From Nitriliruptoraceae bacterium (GTDB lineage Bacteria > Actinomycetota > Nitriliruptoria > Nitriliruptorales > Nitriliruptoraceae), in the NCBI GenBank assembly GCA_007121975.1, contig SKJO01000389.1, forward strand, positions 1-7,820: DNA of 7,820 bases, written 5' to 3'. Below the pieces are notes generated by a model, which was not told the DNA's origin, did no database searches, and worked only from the letters and a program-made list of their open reading frames with translations. Positions 5,818 to 7,820 of this stretch are shown here, piece after piece; the first letter of the stretch is position 1; every line of letters begins with the position of its first letter. The translations under genes and the position numbers were made by a program.

Positions 5818-5839
5818 CTCCGCGTCGTTCGCCGATCAC

Positions 5840-5845
5840 TAGCCT
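5840..5845 (+). promoter_or_regulatory. rpoD: -10-like element TAGCCT for rpoD
   Basis: TAGCCT lies after the inverted repeat. It predicts a transcription start near 5852, giving a leader of about 37 bases to the ATG at 5889, or an almost leaderless message if the ATG at 5853 is used. No clear -35 is visible. Confidence 0.4.
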
Positions 5846-5876
5846 GGGATCGATGACGACACCCGAAGGGATGGGC

Positions 5877-5883
5877 AGAGGAG
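5877..5883 (+). promoter_or_regulatory. rpoD: Ribosome binding site AGAGGAG supporting the rpoD start at 5889
   Basis: AGAGGAG ends five bases before the ATG at 5889. The in-frame ATGs at 5853 and 5871 have no comparable Shine-Dalgarno, which favours 5889, although leaderless use of 5853 cannot be excluded. Confidence 0.6.
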
Positions 5884-5888
5884 TTCGC

Positions 5889-7112
5889 ATGGGGCCGGCC
5901 GATGCGAGCATGGGGGACCCCGGCCCGGGACGACCGGTGCACGCCGCCGGCGCCGAGGTCATCGACCTGCTCGAGCGCGAGGTCATCGTGCAGTTCGCGG
6001 AGGTCAGCGAACTGGCGGAATCCGGTGCCCGCCGGGGGTTCGTCACGACCCGGGACGTCGCCGAGGTGATCGAGGCGGCCGGTCTCGAGCCCGCCGCGGG
6101 CGGCACCATCGCCCGGTTCCTGAGCCGATCGGGCATCCCGATCGTGGACGACGGCTCCACCACCACCAGCACGTCCCCCGGGGCGGAGGTCAACTCGACG
6201 GCCTCGGTCGACGCGGTGCGCCTGTACCTCAACGAGATCGGACGCGTGGACCTGCTCTCCCCGGAGTCGGAGGTCGACCTCGCCAAGCGGGTCGATGCGG
6301 GCGTGGCAGCCGGGGAGGTGCTCGACTCCCCGGCGGAGCTCACGCCCGAGCAGCGGGCCCGCCTGCGTCGCATCGAGCGCGACGCTCAGCAGGCCAAGCA
6401 GCACCTCATCGAGGCCAACCTGCGGCTGGTGGTCTCCATCGCCAAGCGCTACCTCGGGCGGGGCCTGGTGTTCTCCGACGTGATCCAGGAGGGCAACCTC
6501 GGACTGATGCGCGCGGTGGACAAGTTCGACACCACCCGGGGCTACAAGTTCTCGACCTACGCCACCTGGTGGATCCGCCAGATGATCAGCCGGTCGATCG
6601 CCGATCAGTCCCGCACGATCCGTATCCCGGTGCACCTGGTGGAGACGATGCACAAGATCGCCCGCATCGAGCGCGCCCTGGTCCAGACGCTGGGCCGCGA
6701 GCCGACCATCGAGGAGGTCGCCGCCGCGGTGGACCTGCCCGTGGAGCGCATCGAGGAGTTCCGTCGGCTCGAGATCGACCCGGCCTCGCTCGACGCTCCG
6801 GTCGGGGACGACGGGGACGGCTCGATGGGCGAGCTGATCGAGGACGTCAACGCCGTGGTCCCCATCGAGGCAGCCGCCGCGATGCTGCTGCGCCAGCACC
6901 TCGAGGAGGTTCTCGCCGAGCTGTCGATGCGTGAGCGCACCGTGCTCGAACGGCGCTTCGGCCTGCACGACGAGCAGCCCCACACGCTCGAGCAGGTCGG
7001 CTGCGAGCTCGGCCTCACCCGCGAGCGCATCCGGCAGATCGAGGCCAAGGCGCTGGCCAAGCTGCGCCACCCGATCTACGCCGAGGCGCTGGAAGGCTAC
7101 CTTCGCGAGTGA
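5889..7112 (+). CDS. rpoD: Primary RNA polymerase sigma factor (sigma-70/SigA type)
   Basis: A protein of 407 residues from the ATG at 5889. It directs RNA polymerase to -10/-35 promoters for general transcription. A compact region 1.1-like domain comes first (SGARRGFVTTRDVAEVIEA... up to IPIVDD), then an acidic/Thr-Ser linker. Region 1.2 begins at SVDAVRLYLNEIG (106-118), and region 2 runs from LVVSIAKRYLGRGLVF (180-195) through VIQEGNLGLMRAVDKFD. The -10 recognition part is YATWWIRQMISRSIADQSRTIRIPVH (224-249). Region 3 has GREPTIEEVAAAV. Region 4.2 carries the helix-turn-helix TLEQVGCELGLTRERIRQIE (366-385), then AKALAKLRHP. The full set of regions, including 1.1, marks a primary rather than an alternative sigma factor. 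Cys372 sits where Lys or Arg is usual. It follows dnaG, the macromolecular synthesis operon order. An in-frame start at 5853 would add 12 residues. Confidence 0.95.
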   Translation: MGPADASMGDPGPGRPVHAAGAEVIDLLEREVIVQFAEVSELAESGARRGFVTTRDVAEVIEAAGLEPAAGGTIARFLSRSGIPIVDDGSTTTSTSPGAEVNSTASVDAVRLYLNEIGRVDLLSPESEVDLAKRVDAGVAAGEVLDSPAELTPEQRARLRRIERDAQQAKQHLIEANLRLVVSIAKRYLGRGLVFSDVIQEGNLGLMRAVDKFDTTRGYKFSTYATWWIRQMISRSIADQSRTIRIPVHLVETMHKIARIERALVQTLGREPTIEEVAAAVDLPVERIEEFRRLEIDPASLDAPVGDDGDGSMGELIEDVNAVVPIEAAAAMLLRQHLEEVLAELSMRERTVLERRFGLHDEQPHTLEQVGCELGLTRERIRQIEAKALAKLRHPIYAEALEGYLRE

Positions 7113-7123
7113 CCTCCACTCGC
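7105..7123 (+). terminator. Hairpin overlapping the rpoD stop codon
   Basis: GCGAGTG (7105-7111) pairs perfectly with CACTCGC (7117-7123) around the five-base loop ACCTC; the TGA stop (7110-7112) lies within it. It has no T-run. A weaker 5-bp hairpin follows at 7138-7150. Together they could weaken read-through into the transporter gene, but each stem is short. Confidence 0.35.
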
Positions 7124-7196
7124 CGCGCTCGGATGCTTCACGCTGCGTGACACCGGCCGACAGGTGAGGGAGGTGGCTCCGGTCGTCGCACCCGAT

Positions 7197-7204
7197 GGAG
7201 GTGA
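7197..7204 (+). promoter_or_regulatory. Ribosome binding site GGAGGTGA that decides the transporter start
   Basis: This is a full match to the anti-Shine-Dalgarno core, ending five bases before the GTG at 7210. The in-frame ATG at 7195 and GTG at 7201 overlap or abut it and have no RBS of their own in a good position, so 7210 is preferred. Confidence 0.7.
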
Positions 7205-7209
7205 CGCAC

Positions 7210-7820
7210 GTGGAGGCCAGTCCGAGTCCGGTTCCCGGTCGCGATCCGCAGGTCGTCGACGCCTACCTGCCCGGCGAGGTCGCCCACCGCGTGCGCACCG
7301 CCGGCGTGGAGGACGCGCGCCGCGGGCTGTTCCAGACCTTCGCGCTGTCGGTGATCGGCGGGGCCATGCTCGGCATGGCGGCGGCGGCGACCACCGCGGT
7401 GATGGCGGGTAGCTCCGTCGGGTACGGCCAGACCCGCCTGCTCGGCGGCCTGGTGTTCGGCCTCGGGCTGACCATGGTGATGGTCGGTGGCGGGGAGCTG
7501 TTCACCTCCAACAACCTCATCGCCATGGCCTGGGTGGCCCGCGAGGTGAAGACCTCGGAGCTGATGATCAACTGGGGCCTGGTCTACCTCGGCAACATCG
7601 TGGGGGCCGCGAGCATCGCGCTGCTGCTGTTCCTCGGCGGGGCCTACGGCAACGGGGCCGGGGTGGTCGGGGGACAGGCGCTGGCGATCGCGGCGAGCAA
7701 GGCGGGTCGCAGCTTCGAGCAGAGCGTCGCGCTGGGAGTGCTGGGCAACTCCCTGGTCTGCCTGGCCGTGTGGCTGTGCTTCAGTGCCCGGTCGACCACC
7801 GACCGGATCCTGTCGTGCAC
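7210..7820 (+). CDS. Formate/nitrite transporter (FNT) family channel, 3' end missing
   Basis: Partial gene: 203 codons are visible from the GTG at 7210, out of a usual 260-290. FNT proteins form pentameric channels for small monovalent anions such as formate, nitrite or hydrosulfide. After a soluble N-terminus with PQVVDAYLPGEVAHRV (13-28), hydrophobic segments lie at about 42-66, 77-107, 117-143 and 173-192. Family signatures are GGGELFTSNNLIAMA (93-107), which includes the loop that breaks the second helix, YLGNIVGA (126-133), the conserved Lys164 in AIAASKAG, and LGNSLVCLAVWLCFSARSTTDRI (178-200). The conserved pore His of the family would lie beyond the right edge, so the substrate cannot be assigned. 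It follows rpoD by 97 bases in the same direction, but functional linkage to it is unlikely. Confidence 0.93.
   Translation, partial: MEASPSPVPGRDPQVVDAYLPGEVAHRVRTAGVEDARRGLFQTFALSVIGGAMLGMAAAATTAVMAGSSVGYGQTRLLGGLVFGLGLTMVMVGGGELFTSNNLIAMAWVAREVKTSELMINWGLVYLGNIVGAASIALLLFLGGAYGNGAGVVGGQALAIAASKAGRSFEQSVALGVLGNSLVCLAVWLCFSARSTTDRILSC

Noticed and set aside
5148..5888. Upstream extension of the rpoD frame across dnaG
   Set aside because: The frame stays open by chance. The extension is Arg/Gly/Ala-rich noise overlapping dnaG, while a strong RBS marks the start at 5889.
7138..7150. Short hairpin TCACG-CTG-CGTGA after rpoD
   Set aside because: Only five pairs with a three-base loop and no T-run; too weak to list alone.
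1..7820. CRISPR arrays, tRNA/rRNA genes, insertion sequences, phage or defence genes
   Set aside because: I looked on both strands and found no regularly spaced repeats, tRNA-like segments, transposase motifs or terminal inverted repeats that would support any of these.

Overview
The window reads as ordinary chromosomal DNA from a very GC-rich, actinobacterium-like genome. The coding strands use G or C at almost every third position, GTG starts are common, and one gene belongs to DUF3151, a family I know from Actinomycetota. dnaG lies directly next to the primary sigma factor gene rpoD. In Streptomyces and Mycobacterium these two genes are separated, as far as I know, so I lean towards a deep-branching actinobacterial class such as Acidimicrobiia. 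That placement is an inference from gene order and family content, not a measurement.

Layout, left to right. Positions 1-977 hold two minus-strand genes with a four-base GTGA overlap: a small two-helix membrane protein (657-977), followed by the N-terminal part of a secreted lipoprotein of the alpha-amylase (GH13) family that runs off the left edge. Facing away from them is a plus-strand gene (1048-1428) for a helical protein of unknown function. The 70-base divergent gap carries a perfect 12-bp palindrome in a promoter-like setting. This gene converges, six bases apart, on a large minus-strand gene (1435-3219) for an M61-family metallopeptidase with a C-terminal PDZ domain.

A 92-base divergent promoter region separates the peptidase from a plus-strand series: DUF3151 (3312-3746), DNA primase dnaG (3826-5745), the primary sigma factor rpoD (5889-7112) and the start of a formate/nitrite-family transporter (7210 to the right edge). 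The dnaG-rpoD pair matches the core of the macromolecular synthesis operon of Escherichia coli and Bacillus subtilis, here without rpsU. A long imperfect inverted repeat between the two genes, plus a promoter-like TAnnnT just before rpoD, suggests that rpoD has its own transcription start and is only partly coupled to dnaG.

The dnaG and rpoD products act in core replication and transcription. The amylase lipoprotein, membrane protein, peptidase and transporter look like separate housekeeping or nutritional functions. I found no CRISPR array, tRNA, rRNA, transposon, phage gene or defence system, and no convincing unknown multi-gene system. The best leads are a Gly-rich insertion in the primase TOPRIM domain, the dnaG-rpoD inverted repeat, the palindromic operator candidate near 1010, a 10-bp hairpin shared by two convergent genes, and the uncharacterised gene at 1048-1428.
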